Shown: in pieces, positions 39,191-46,669 of the stretch
Layout of the letters: each line of letters opens with the position of its first letter
How positions within the stretch are numbered: position 1 is the stretch's first letter
DNA from: Candidatus Babelota bacterium
Lineage (GTDB): Bacteria > Babelota > Babeliae > Babelales > Vermiphilaceae
DNA: 48,949 bases
Direction of reading: 5' to 3'
Assembly (NCBI GenBank): GCA_003963225.1
Contig: RXKB01000026.1
Location: forward strand, 1-48,949
Notes under the pieces: model-generated
What the model was told of the DNA's origin: nothing
The model's input: only the letters and a program-made list of their open reading frames with translations
Database searches by the model: none
Translations under genes and position numbers: made by a program

Positions 39191-39347
39191 TGTTCTCTCC
39201 TCTTAGTTTTCTCATAGCTTCATCTAGTTTATAAAATACGTCTCTATGGAATGTAGAATCGAAAAGTCTGTCATAACCCCACGCCTCCATTCTAAGTTCT
39301 TCACATACTTCTAAAAATTCTTCGATATCAGCCTCAGAGTATTTCAC
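39180..39347 (-). CDS. Hypothetical 55-aa protein (GTG start)
   Basis: GTG 39345-39347 overlaps the MazG stop (GTGA) and has AAGGAG at ideal spacing. Helical, acidic sequence opening KYSEADIEEFLEVCEELRME and ending in a basic helix (DEAMRKLRGENNDR). Unrecognised. The strong ribosome site makes a true gene likely. Confidence 0.6.
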   Translation of the reverse strand: MKYSEADIEEFLEVCEELRMEAWGYDRLFDSTFHRDVFYKLDEAMRKLRGENNDR

Positions 39348-39751
39348 CGATTATCTCCTTCTCCAGAAAGTACGTTACGATCCTTACGAGACTTAAGCTT
39401 CTCTACATTCTCTTGAGCCACATCACTAAGATGAACATCAAGCTCTGCTGCTGCTCTAGCTACATACCACAGCACATCACCAAGCTCTGCCACCATAGCA
39501 TCACTATTGTAGGTGCCATCACGAATCATCTTCTTGACCTTACCAGCAAACTCTCCTGCTTCAGAGGCTAGGCCAAGGGCAGTATACTCTAGACCACGAT
39601 CCTCAGGATAGATAGCGGTATCATCAGTAAAGTCTTGGTAAGCGTCAAAGAAGGTATACTGACTAACCTCCTCAAAGTCTTTCATCTGCACATCATAATG
39701 GTCATCACCATAGTATTCCATTCCGGGCACGAGGTCATGTTCTTTAATCAT
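39344..39751 (-). CDS. mazG: MazG-like nucleotide pyrophosphohydrolase
   Basis: 135 aa. MazG-type helical core: LGLASEAGEFAGKVKKMIRD (about residues 60-79), with the EAGE acidic metal-binding motif, and VAELGDVLWYVARAAAEL with the second acidic pair. It hydrolyses (d)NTPs to monophosphates. In phages it adjusts nucleotide pools or (p)ppGpp-related stress signals. It sits directly before the RNR block. Length is normal for a phage MazG. Confidence 0.88.
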   Translation of the reverse strand: MIKEHDLVPGMEYYGDDHYDVQMKDFEEVSQYTFFDAYQDFTDDTAIYPEDRGLEYTALGLASEAGEFAGKVKKMIRDGTYNSDAMVAELGDVLWYVARAAAELDVHLSDVAQENVEKLKSRKDRNVLSGEGDNR

Positions 39752-39953
39752 TCTCGTAAATCTCCTTCAACTTTTCATAAACTTTTCTAGGGTTAGAGGC
39801 CCAAAAACCTCTGCTATATCCTTCAAAAATAATATGTCCAGCCTTTCTATCTTGTAGTTCTTCTATAGAACGATACAGATGGCCGTTATACTCAATAGCT
39901 TCAACAGTATTAATCTTCGTCTTCTGTTTCCCAAGAAAATTCATCAAGGTCAA
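39744..39953 (-). CDS. Hypothetical 69-aa protein
   Basis: Starts inside the end of the preceding gene (ATG 39951-39953; alternative ATG 39942-39944) and overlaps the mazG start. Contains VEAIEYNGHLYRSIEELQ and GHIIFEGYSRGFWASNPRKV, ending in an acidic helix. Function not recognised. Confidence 0.6.
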   Translation of the reverse strand: MTLMNFLGKQKTKINTVEAIEYNGHLYRSIEELQDRKAGHIIFEGYSRGFWASNPRKVYEKLKEIYEND

Positions 39954-40086
39954 TCAATCCTTCATTAATGAGTAAGTCAATAACTATATGTGGTTCAATA
40001 CCATTCATCTCTAGAATAGTCTCTAGTCCATAGTCTTCACATAAATTTTCTATAGCTTCTTGAGATACTACAATTCGTTTGGTCAT
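39910..40086 (-). CDS. Hypothetical 58-aa acidic protein
   Basis: ATG 40084-40086 overlaps the TGA of the HNH gene (ATGA). Opens MTKRIVVSQEAIENLCEDYG and is increasingly acidic to the C-terminus (DLDEFSWETEDED). Strongly negative small proteins of this kind can mimic DNA, but nothing specific is seen. It overlaps the next gene by 44 bases. Confidence 0.55.
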   Translation of the reverse strand: MTKRIVVSQEAIENLCEDYGLETILEMNGIEPHIVIDLLINEGLIDLDEFSWETEDED

Positions 40087-40556
40087 GATTTCTCCATGTA
40101 GGTTTTATTCACCCACTTGGCGAATTTAAGAAGCTCCTCTGAGGAGGCGTTATGCTTCATAGTATTTGCTTTATTACTTATTACTTGAATATTATCCTTA
40201 GTATAACCTTTAGTGGGGTCTAGTCTATCTACAGAAGGACTGTCAGGTCCCGGTGCGCCACCAATGTTAACCCGTAATTTAATGCCTAGAATTGGGCAGA
40301 TTTCTGGAGCTTTGATGTCTTCTAATTCTAAATCAAAAGCTACTCCAAGCCTCTTAGCCCTAGCCTTAATACACCACAGAGAATAGTTGTTCTTTACGTA
40401 TTTTTGGTTTCTAAGTTTTATAGCTTCTTTATTTTCAGTTCTGTATTTTCTACTATAATCCTTCATACGATCCTTATTTTTATGGTAATACTCTCGGGCT
40501 GTGCGTCTTTTATTTTCTAGCTGTTCTGATGTAAGTTCTGAAACTGGTTTACTCAT
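40083..40556 (-). CDS. HNH homing endonuclease
   Basis: 157 aa. A basic helical N-terminus (REYYHKNKDRMKDYSRKYR) for DNA contact, then KARAKRLGVAFDLELEDIK, PICPILGIKL (first zinc/HNH Cys), and SVDRLDPTKGYTKDNIQVIS, the conserved core, ending in a helical HNASSEELLKFAKWV. Closely related in plan to the protein at 42804-43208 and to the remnant at 35527. Likely a free-standing selfish endonuclease inserted between the metallophosphoesterase and small genes. Confidence 0.8.
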   Translation of the reverse strand: MSKPVSELTSEQLENKRRTAREYYHKNKDRMKDYSRKYRTENKEAIKLRNQKYVKNNYSLWCIKARAKRLGVAFDLELEDIKAPEICPILGIKLRVNIGGAPGPDSPSVDRLDPTKGYTKDNIQVISNKANTMKHNASSEELLKFAKWVNKTYMEKS

Positions 40557-41330
40557 TTACGAGTATTCCTTCTTTAACGCTTCTATACTGATGTGCTGTA
40601 GATCGTAGTGTCCATCCCCAACGTTTCTTTTTACCACCACACCACTAGTCCAAAGATTGCAGATAGACTTCCCAGCCCACGGGCTAACGTAATCCTGATA
40701 AACACCGCACACTAGAGCCTGCTTCACAGTGCCAGAAGAGTCTTTAGCAATGTGGTAGTCAAACAGGTGGCTGTGACCACAAGTGCTTGAGTTGAACCTC
40801 TTAGCAGTTAGGGCTTGGGCGTGGTGAATTGATTGGAGAGGTCTTCCTGAGATTCCGCTAACAAAGTAATGGGCGTAAGAAATCCCGTCTACATTGATGA
40901 CTCCGGGGTTACCGCCATCATATTCGACAATATCAGAATAGTATCGTTTGAAGTCAAGGTCATTGAAGCTGATGCCATACCGAATACCTTCCAAGTGAGG
41001 CTCATAGTCCAACACCTTCTTGATACGGTGTTCATGGTTACCCTCTAGAATAACGCTATAGGGCTTCTTCTTCTTTGCCTTGGTGATAGGCCCCCACATA
41101 CGCTCCTGAGCGTCTAGGTGAGCATTGATATCCTTCTCATAGTTTCTACCATGGAAGCTAGCTTTGCCTTTGTCATAGGCACTGAGGCTAGGCATATCAG
41201 CGGTATCACCAATGTTAACCAAGACATCGGGTTTAAGGTCTAAGATAAGTTTTCCGATATAATCAAATCTGTCATTCTTGTAGTCGGCGTGGGCGTGGCT
41301 ATCGGGAATAACCAAATGTGTTTTACTCAT
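40557..41330 (-). CDS. Metallophosphoesterase
   Basis: 257 aa calcineurin-like phosphoesterase. The start chosen is ATG 41328-41330 (MSKTHLVIPDSHAH), sharing ATGA with the stop of the preceding gene. All metal motifs are present: DSHAH (about residue 10), GDTAD (about 40), GNHEHR (about 98) and GHSH. The substrate cannot be told; phage homologues sit in replication clusters and may act on nucleic-acid ends or nucleotides. Confidence 0.85.
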   Translation of the reverse strand: MSKTHLVIPDSHAHADYKNDRFDYIGKLILDLKPDVLVNIGDTADMPSLSAYDKGKASFHGRNYEKDINAHLDAQERMWGPITKAKKKKPYSVILEGNHEHRIKKVLDYEPHLEGIRYGISFNDLDFKRYYSDIVEYDGGNPGVINVDGISYAHYFVSGISGRPLQSIHHAQALTAKRFNSSTCGHSHLFDYHIAKDSSGTVKQALVCGVYQDYVSPWAGKSICNLWTSGVVVKRNVGDGHYDLQHISIEALKKEYS

Positions 41331-41635
41331 GGACACCATTCCAAGTTATCTGCGCTACAGTTCTTTACGTTGCCATCTTTAAACATCACATGCTCATAGC
41401 CATTAGGATTAGGGATGAACTTCTCTGCTACAAGTCTATGGACGTATTGTCTATGTGGTTTAGATTGATAGAGATTAACTATAAGACATCCTTCCTCATC
41501 TTCGTATGGAATAATTGTAAAACCATCTTTAGACACATTGTAATTAAATGATTGAGGTCTTAGTCTCCTACAGCTTTGAATCTTACCTGATCGTCTGACA
41601 ATGAATGGGTATGGGACTTCGTATGGTTCGATCAT
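41327..41635 (-). CDS. HNH_3/NUMOD4-type endonuclease-like protein lacking the catalytic His
   Basis: 102 aa. The N-terminal NUMOD4-like part (IVRRSGKIQSCRRLRP) and the hallmark HRLVAEKFIPNPNGYEHV...DGN...ADNLEWCP identify the HNH_3 family. At the place where NH normally precedes (K/I)DGN, this protein has MF (VMFKDGN), so the general-base His is missing and it may be inactive. Its final TGG TGT CCA TGA overlaps the start of the metallophosphoesterase gene. Confidence 0.75.
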   Translation of the reverse strand: MIEPYEVPYPFIVRRSGKIQSCRRLRPQSFNYNVSKDGFTIIPYEDEEGCLIVNLYQSKPHRQYVHRLVAEKFIPNPNGYEHVMFKDGNVKNCSADNLEWCP

Positions 41636-41967
41636 TTGACTAACCCCATGAATGTGTCCAGATCAACTAGGACAAGTGGTTTACTATGGTTCTGCTTGAT
41701 CACCAGCAGGGGTGTAGAGCCTTTAGGTGCATTTGCCTTAGCCTGTTGATACCAAGCATAGACAGCAATAGAAGTCCTGCTCTTGCATTCTACGCTATAC
41801 GGAAACAACCTTCTAGCAGCAGGACTGAGTTGCACATCTTCCCCCGGCGCTCCCATACTTGTCGATTTTACATCATCTTCTTCCAGCGTAGGAAATGCCT
41901 TAAGAATCTTGTCTTTGACATCCTGCTGTAGCTTTCTACCTTTTTGTTTTGCACTAGAGGCTTTCAT
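41632..41967 (-). CDS. PD-(D/E)XK endonuclease / resolvase-like nuclease
   Basis: 111 aa. Basic N-terminus (SAKQKGRKLQQDVKDKILKA), then GAPGEDVQLSPAARRLFPYS and VECKSR: the acidic residue in GEDV and E-x-K in VECK form the nuclease site, as in the small phage nucleases that play the T7 gp3-type Holliday-junction role. Followed by KSTPLLVIKQN-like strand residues and a helical C-terminus. Lies in the recombination cluster next to the Cas4/RecB-like exonuclease. Confidence 0.75.
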   Translation of the reverse strand: MKASSAKQKGRKLQQDVKDKILKAFPTLEEDDVKSTSMGAPGEDVQLSPAARRLFPYSVECKSRTSIAVYAWYQQAKANAPKGSTPLLVIKQNHSKPLVLVDLDTFMGLVK

Positions 41968-42831
41968 TTACCTCTCCTTAAACTCTGGAACAGCAGGAAG
42001 TTTAGCTACTCTGGTAAGATAGGTAGGACCGTTAGAATAGGCAAAACCTCTAAGACCGGGCCAGCAGTTCCACTTATAGTCACAATATGAACAAGCAGAA
42101 GGCAGCTTCATGTTACCACTCTTACCGTCTGGCACTGGTTCCCATTCCCTATAAGGTTCTGTCTTCATGGTAGACATCATCTTGGTAGCTACAAGACGAG
42201 AAGGGAGTAGACTAAGCTCAGGAGTAAGATCATAATAGTCTAGATGGATATGGCCTAGTGTCTTATCCATAACCAGAAAGGCTCCACCCTTCTTGTCTGT
42301 AACCAGAGGATCGTCCTTACCACCATAGACATAACCAGTAAGCTGCTGGATGTATCCAAAGGGGTCGTCTACCCTTAGTTCATTCTTCTCAAACTTCTTG
42401 AAGCTAGGAGTAGAAGCACTCTTTACATCAATAGTAACACCATCAATAACAGCATCACGGTGACCCACAATCCCATCTACTACAATCTCGTCTTGTTCTC
42501 CTTCTACAGTATGACCTGCCGCTTTAGCCAGAGACAGAAGCAATCCTTCGATCAAATCTCCATATGCAAATTTTAGTAGAGTACCTGCTGGTAGGTCTGT
42601 AGTCCTTAGTTCTGTATTAAGATAATACCATAGCTTTCTTTTACATGGGGTGCCAATATTACTCATTCTTAGGGTTGGTTTTCGTTCTTCCTCTTCTTTT
42701 GTGAAGCGTCTATCCATAGCATCTCCTACTGCGCCTCTAAAGAACTCAGAGACAGTCGAATCCCAACCGCCCTTTTTAGTGATAACATCTCTGATATCAT
42801 CTACTAATGTGGAAATGTTTTTTGAATCCAT
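41968..42831 (-). CDS. Cas4/RecB-like PD-(D/E)XK exonuclease with Fe-S cysteines
   Basis: 287 aa. Nuclease core GHRDAVIDGVTIDVKSAS (about residues 113-130) gives the D...D-x-K catalytic set. One N-terminal Cys (TPCKRKLWYYL) and a C-terminal cluster (SACSYCDYKWNC) could bind a 4Fe-4S cluster as in Cas4/AddB nucleases. Probably the 5'-3' exonuclease of phage replication and recombination, in the role of T7 gp6. The start overlaps the end of the HNH gene before it. Confidence 0.82.
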   Translation of the reverse strand: MDSKNISTLVDDIRDVITKKGGWDSTVSEFFRGAVGDAMDRRFTKEEEERKPTLRMSNIGTPCKRKLWYYLNTELRTTDLPAGTLLKFAYGDLIEGLLLSLAKAAGHTVEGEQDEIVVDGIVGHRDAVIDGVTIDVKSASTPSFKKFEKNELRVDDPFGYIQQLTGYVYGGKDDPLVTDKKGGAFLVMDKTLGHIHLDYYDLTPELSLLPSRLVATKMMSTMKTEPYREWEPVPDGKSGNMKLPSACSYCDYKWNCWPGLRGFAYSNGPTYLTRVAKLPAVPEFKER

Positions 42832-43208
42832 TCTGCGAACTTTCTTAATTCATCCGGTGAAGCGTTGTTCTTCATCCTATTTGCTTTATCAGATATAATC
42901 TGAATGTTATCTTTGGTATAGCCTTTTGTTGGATCAATTCGGTCCACAGAAGGGGAGTTGTCTTTCGTAAACAACCCACCCCTTTCCAACTCAATACCCA
43001 GTACAGGACAAACCTTGGTTCCTTGTATGTCCTCAAGGTCCAGATCAAAAGCTACACCTAGACGCTTTGCTCTAGATTTAATTCCTCTGAGGATATACTT
43101 TTCTTTATTATTTTCGTAATTCTTTCTCATCCTTTCGGATGCCTTAAGTTTTGTTTTAATGTGATAGGCTTGTCTGTACTCTTTAGTTTTAGAATAAGGT
43201 TTTGTCAA
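42804..43208 (-). CDS. HNH homing endonuclease
   Basis: 134 aa. Basic N-terminal helix, then KSRAKRLGVAFDLDLEDIQG, VCPVLGIEL, SVDRIDPTKGYTKDNIQIIS, and an ASPDELRKFAEWIQ helix. It is a paralogue of the protein at 40083-40556. It is inserted between ssb and the exonuclease, overlapping both (ATGA at the ssb end), so it spreads without breaking reading frames. Confidence 0.8.
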   Translation of the reverse strand: MTKPYSKTKEYRQAYHIKTKLKASERMRKNYENNKEKYILRGIKSRAKRLGVAFDLDLEDIQGTKVCPVLGIELERGGLFTKDNSPSVDRIDPTKGYTKDNIQIISDKANRMKNNASPDELRKFAEWIQKTFPH

Positions 43209-43687
43209 AATGGTATATCCGTGTTTACTGTAGTTTTAGAAGACTCAATACTTGGCTTTGCTTCTTCCTTTTCTTCTAGTTTAACTAGTTCTAAAATTCT
43301 AACTTGTTCAAGACGCGTTCCGGGCGACATGGACGTTGTGTACACGGTAAACTCAACCTCTACGATTGAACCATTGGGAATAATAGAGCCTGTAAATGGA
43401 GTACCATCTTCATTAATAACTTTTGGGGGGCCGCCCGCCCAATCGAAACGTTCCTTTTCTTTTCTTTTAAAGGTCGCTAAAAAGTTCCCATCATCATCAA
43501 ACTTACCCTTACCGCTGGTGCCTGAAGCCTTGTAAACAGCCTTGTTCTCCTTGTCTAGAATAACATCAATCTTGAACTGTTTACCAAAGGGATGAGGATT
43601 CCCTTGCCAGTCCTTAAGCTCAGCATTATGCTCAAACACTTTAGCCCACATAGAGGTGCCAGTAACCTTATGCTTCTTGGTAGCCAT
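43205..43687 (-). CDS. ssb: Single-stranded DNA-binding protein
   Basis: 160 aa. OB-fold-like beta sequence in the style of T7 gp2.5-type phage SSBs (GTSMWAKVFEHNAELKDWQG; VEVEFTVYTTSMSPGTRLEQ) and an acidic tail ending TDIPF, like the protein-interaction tip of bacterial SSB. It protects ssDNA and coordinates polymerase and primase-helicase. The ribosome site is AAGGA, seven bases before ATG. Confidence 0.8.
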   Translation of the reverse strand: MATKKHKVTGTSMWAKVFEHNAELKDWQGNPHPFGKQFKIDVILDKENKAVYKASGTSGKGKFDDDGNFLATFKRKEKERFDWAGGPPKVINEDGTPFTGSIIPNGSIVEVEFTVYTTSMSPGTRLEQVRILELVKLEEKEEAKPSIESSKTTVNTDIPF

Positions 43688-43793
43688 AGTTTAGTCCTTC
43701 TTTAAATGAAATATAAAAGTCATAGTAGCATTCATGTAGCCAAGAGTTACCTACTAGGAAGTATGCCTCTTGGTTCTCTTCTAATCTGTACAT
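43668..43793 (-). CDS. Hypothetical 41-aa protein
   Basis: ATG 43791-43793 with AGGAAGGA upstream, TAA within the ssb start. Sequence MYRLEENQEAYFLVGNSWLH, ending in FKEGLNYGYQEA; aromatic and acidic. Resembles short phage proteins that occur singly near SSB genes, but not recognised. Overlap and ribosome site support it. Confidence 0.55.
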   Translation of the reverse strand: MYRLEENQEAYFLVGNSWLHECYYDFYISFKEGLNYGYQEA

Positions 43794-43829
43794 CTTGACA
43801 GATTTCCTTCCTAAAGTCAAGTAAAAAGT

Positions 43830-44039
43830 TTACCACATAATCAGACACTTACCTCCGATGAGGATTTCTTCATCCAAGAAAGCCGCATCGCTATTCCATA
43901 CGTAGGTAGTCTCTTCCCATAGCTCCGCAATGGAGTAACCACCATTCCATCTTTTCACTAAGGCAATGTTTCCTTTCCAGTCGTATGGGTTTAGTTTACC
44001 TTCACTATCTTCAGAACGACCTAGACTAATGCCTTCCAT
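43830..44039 (-). CDS. Hypothetical 69-aa protein ending in LIMW
   Basis: Small Trp/Gly/Glu-rich protein (MEGISLGRSEDSEGK..., LVKRWNGGYSIAELWEE) ending GGKCLIMW. Its start overlaps the previous TAA, and its ribosome site GGAG lies in that gene's AWSK codons. One of the row of small genes behind the polymerase. Unknown. Confidence 0.6.
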   Translation of the reverse strand: MEGISLGRSEDSEGKLNPYDWKGNIALVKRWNGGYSIAELWEETTYVWNSDAAFLDEEILIGGKCLIMW

Positions 44040-44224
44040 TACTTACTCCATGCACTGAGGCAGGTAGGGGCTAATAATGGTTCTAAAGGATTATCCCAAA
44101 ACCATCCAAACTGAGTGGAATTTAAAGTATACCACCTAGTCTTAAGTCTACTTTTAGCCGCGATCCTACCAGAGACAACAAGAGCCTTCTTTGTATAGTC
44201 ATATCTTGTTAAAGCTTTAATCAT
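44039..44224 (-). CDS. Hypothetical 61-aa basic protein, AWSK tail
   Basis: Opens MIKALTRYDYTKKALVVSGR, basic, with FGWFWDN in the middle; ends PTCLSAWSK. The codons TGG AGT AAG TAA supply the ribosome site of the next gene. The ATG overlaps the TGA of the WSEE gene upstream. Unrecognised member of the small-gene cassette row. Confidence 0.6.
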   Translation of the reverse strand: MIKALTRYDYTKKALVVSGRIAAKSRLKTRWYTLNSTQFGWFWDNPLEPLLAPTCLSAWSK

Positions 44225-44388
44225 TCTTCACTCCATTCTACAATTACTTTAGGTCCAATCATTGGATACATTTCTACTGGTGTCTTGTACAGGCTACACT
44301 CATCAAGAAAGTTCAATCCTTTTGGTTTGTCGAATACTACAAATGGAAATGTCTTAGTAATGAAAATACCTAGTGGGTTTGGAGCCAT
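44221..44388 (-). CDS. Hypothetical 55-aa protein, WSEE tail
   Basis: ATG 44386-44388 lies inside the end of the polymerase gene; stop TGA at 44221-44223. Sequence MAPNPLGIFITKTFPFVVFD, ending GPKVIVEWSEE. Its final 15 bases (44221-44235) are the clearest copy of the TGGAGTGAAGAATGA junction, holding ribosome site and start of the next gene. Function unknown. Confidence 0.65.
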   Translation of the reverse strand: MAPNPLGIFITKTFPFVVFDKPKGLNFLDECSLYKTPVEMYPMIGPKVIVEWSEE

Positions 44389-45410
44389 GTCTTGCCTATC
44401 TTAGTGTTACCAGCCAAAGGACAGAAGACACTTAGTTTTCTACCAATGTCTTCTAGGGATTGTCTCTGAATCTCACCAAGTCTCTCTGCTTGTTCCTTGG
44501 TGCCGTATACTTCTGTCTGCCACTCATCATGCACAAAGTTTACCTGCTTGAACGGAATACCTTCTGTCTTTGCTCTGGTTCGCCAGAGGATGTTAGCGTG
44601 TTTCATGATTACTGCCTCACCATTCTGAAGATAGCCAGCCAGCATATGATGCTCAGAACTACAGCTAACCCTTCTACCATCCAGACCAATGAAGTAGCCA
44701 CGTCTGGCATCATTAGGGATAGTCCAGTCTTTAAGCTTTTTGAGTCCCGGTAGAGCAGCAAGGAAGTTATTGACAGCCTGAGAAGCTTCCTTGTTAGAGC
44801 ATTTAAGAATCTCTGCTACTTTTGGAATAGAGGCACCAAGAAGGAAGGCATAGATGAATGTCTTGGCATCGTCCCTAGTCTTGCAGATAGGCCCTAGAGC
44901 CTTCTTGTTCATGTTGTGAATGTCTGTTCCTAGAGACTTGTCGCCAGAGCAAATAGCCTCTACATACTCCTTAGACTTCATGTAATGAGCCAATAGTCTA
45001 AGCTGGATACCTTCAGCGTCAGTCCCTACTAGCCAAGCACCATCAGATGCTTTCCAGAGGTTACGCATAGGACCATCATACCTATCCTTGATTTCTTCTA
45101 CAGGAGTGCTAGGAGTGCCTGCAAATGGTGCTGCAATGTTAGCTGAGTTAGGAGAGGAATGGCTCATACGGTGTGTCCAAGCACCAATAGGCCAATACTT
45201 ACCATGAATCTTACCATCCTCTGCTACGCAACCTAGCCACTCTGTAAGACTCTTCCTACGACCTTCTAGAGTAAGCCATTTAACTAGGTCTTTAGCAGCC
45301 TGAGGAGCAGTCTTAGGCAAGGTCTGAAGGTTTTCCTCATTCACCATCCAACCATACTTATCGTAATGATCCTTGTCCTTCTTATTTGTCATCCCAAGCC
45401 ACCAATCCAT
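44370..45410 (-). CDS. DNA polymerase I-type, polymerase domain (C-terminal half of split enzyme)
   Basis: 346 aa, corresponding to the palm-fingers part of T7 DNA polymerase. EDGKIHGKYWPIGAWTHRMS opens the conserved part; motif A TDAEGIQLRLLAHYM (Asp131), motif B RDDAKTFIYAFLLGA (Lys163, Tyr167), motif C VHDEWQ (His274-Asp275-Glu276); C-terminus KIGKTWLQTH. All catalytic residues are present, but the exonuclease domain is in a separate ORF upstream and a 70-codon ORF lies between. The true start may be the ATG seven codons in (MTNKKDKD). The two halves presumably assemble. Confidence 0.9.
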   Translation of the reverse strand: MDWWLGMTNKKDKDHYDKYGWMVNEENLQTLPKTAPQAAKDLVKWLTLEGRRKSLTEWLGCVAEDGKIHGKYWPIGAWTHRMSHSSPNSANIAAPFAGTPSTPVEEIKDRYDGPMRNLWKASDGAWLVGTDAEGIQLRLLAHYMKSKEYVEAICSGDKSLGTDIHNMNKKALGPICKTRDDAKTFIYAFLLGASIPKVAEILKCSNKEASQAVNNFLAALPGLKKLKDWTIPNDARRGYFIGLDGRRVSCSSEHHMLAGYLQNGEAVIMKHANILWRTRAKTEGIPFKQVNFVHDEWQTEVYGTKEQAERLGEIQRQSLEDIGRKLSVFCPLAGNTKIGKTWLQTH

Positions 45411-45594
45411 GTCCTGCGATAGTTGTCCAACCGTATTTTTTTTCTAATACCTCTCTTGTCCAACTATGTCTGGTTGTCCAATGGAATTGGGAATCAAAAT
45501 GTAAACCAGTAACACATCCTAGACTCTTTTTAAACAATAGAAAATACTCTCTTCTTACTTTTGAAGAGTAGAATAGAATGCTTTGCTTACTCAT
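45382..45594 (-). CDS. 70-aa ORF inserted between the two DNA polymerase halves
   Basis: Sequence MSKQSILFYSSKVRREYFLL..., with RHSWTREVLEKKYGWTT and end GLVAWDDK. It overlaps the exonuclease stop (ATGA) and the polymerase-domain start, so three cistrons are tightly coupled. It is not similar to the spacer of T7-type polymerases. The Trp-acid tail allies it with the other small cassette proteins of this phage. It could be an intruding small gene or a linker subunit; there are no nuclease or intein motifs. Confidence 0.7.
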   Translation of the reverse strand: MSKQSILFYSSKVRREYFLLFKKSLGCVTGLHFDSQFHWTTRHSWTREVLEKKYGWTTIAGHGLVAWDDK

Positions 45595-46442
45595 TTGTTT
45601 TCCTTCTCGAACTTCTTATGTCCTTTGGTCTTCATCCAAGGTTTCCAACCAGCATCCCACAATACATCAATACGATCTACAGGACTACCGGGATTGAAGG
45701 CTTGGTAATCAAAGCAGATCAGTTCATCACCCTCTACTCTGGTTAGGGGATATTTAGACATAGCTTCTTCAACTGTAGAGTACAAGCTACCATCCTTCTT
45801 GGTGCGATACTTCAGACGATTAACCTCTACCAACTTAGGTGGGTATTCCTTCTGGAAGGATTCCTCCAAAGCTTTCATCTCTGAGTCTACAGATGCCAGA
45901 AGCTTCTCTCCTTCTTCCTTATCAAAGGTAAAGCCATTCTGGTTCATGTCGTAACACACAATAGCCATATCATGTTCTACACGCATAGCCTTAGCCCAAT
46001 CAATAGAACAGATGTATTCCTTGTAGTGGTTAAAGATGGCCTCTAATACCTCTACGTCCTGCTCACCATACTCAATCATCTCTTGAGTGCAGACATCCCA
46101 AGGACCATCATACTTAAACTTCTTGATACCAAGGAACTCTCCAAGCTCATCAAGAGAGTGAGTATTGAACTTCTCAAAGGCCACCAACCTAGATACAACA
46201 AAGGTATCAATCACTGACCTAGGATTAATCAGTGGCCCTACCAGCCTGTTGATATGCCAGACATCATAACCTAAGCCATTATGGAATATCCATTTATCTG
46301 GCTTGTATATCTCTACCCAAATCTTGAACACAGACATATCAAAGAAGGTGTTTACAAATCCATCTAAGGTCTTGACTCTGATGAAGTGAATCTTTGTGGG
46401 GTAAAGTCCATCCGCTTCTATATCTGCAAAAACCAATCTCAT
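45591..46442 (-). CDS. DNA polymerase I-type, 3'-5' exonuclease domain (N-terminal half)
   Basis: 283 aa. Exo I FADIEADGL (Asp7, Glu9), Exo II HNGLGYDVW (Asp60), Exo III YGEQD (Tyr125-Asp129), then a thumb-like helical region and FNPGSPVDRIDVLWDAGWKP, the block preceding the palm in T7 polymerase. It stops after a Lys-rich tail (KGHKKFEKENK), where an unsplit enzyme would continue into the palm. Together with the downstream half it covers about 630 residues of a ~700-residue family. Confidence 0.9.
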   Translation of the reverse strand: MRLVFADIEADGLYPTKIHFIRVKTLDGFVNTFFDMSVFKIWVEIYKPDKWIFHNGLGYDVWHINRLVGPLINPRSVIDTFVVSRLVAFEKFNTHSLDELGEFLGIKKFKYDGPWDVCTQEMIEYGEQDVEVLEAIFNHYKEYICSIDWAKAMRVEHDMAIVCYDMNQNGFTFDKEEGEKLLASVDSEMKALEESFQKEYPPKLVEVNRLKYRTKKDGSLYSTVEEAMSKYPLTRVEGDELICFDYQAFNPGSPVDRIDVLWDAGWKPWMKTKGHKKFEKENK

Positions 46443-46669
46443 GATTCGTATAAATCCTTATAAGATAGAGGTGATTCTTCACTCCATTCTACTAGGAGAG
46501 TAGGACCAATACCATCTATATTGGTGTATGTATCAGCGATCATACAATGGAAATCTGCCCCACTATATAGTCCATCCCTAGGCTTCCAATGAAGATATGT
46601 ATACCTTTTATCTGATCTTTGAAAACCAATTATAGGGCCTTCTGTAGTGGTATGGTCTAGTAAAATCAT
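46439..46669 (-). CDS. Hypothetical 76-aa protein with internal WSEE
   Basis: ATGA overlap with the primase-helicase stop. Opens MILLDHTTTEGPIIGF; contains LLVEWSEE followed by 11 more residues (SPLSYKDLYES). The junction word at 46472-46486 differs from the usual one in having TCA where others have the TGA stop, so this protein seems to be an extended version. Function unknown. Confidence 0.65.
   Translation of the reverse strand: MILLDHTTTEGPIIGFQRSDKRYTYLHWKPRDGLYSGADFHCMIADTYTNIDGIGPTLLVEWSEESPLSYKDLYES

Noticed and set aside
45382..45600. ACAAAT direct repeat flanking the ORF inserted in the polymerase
   Set aside because: Six bases is near chance, and removing the segment between copies does not restore a common frame.
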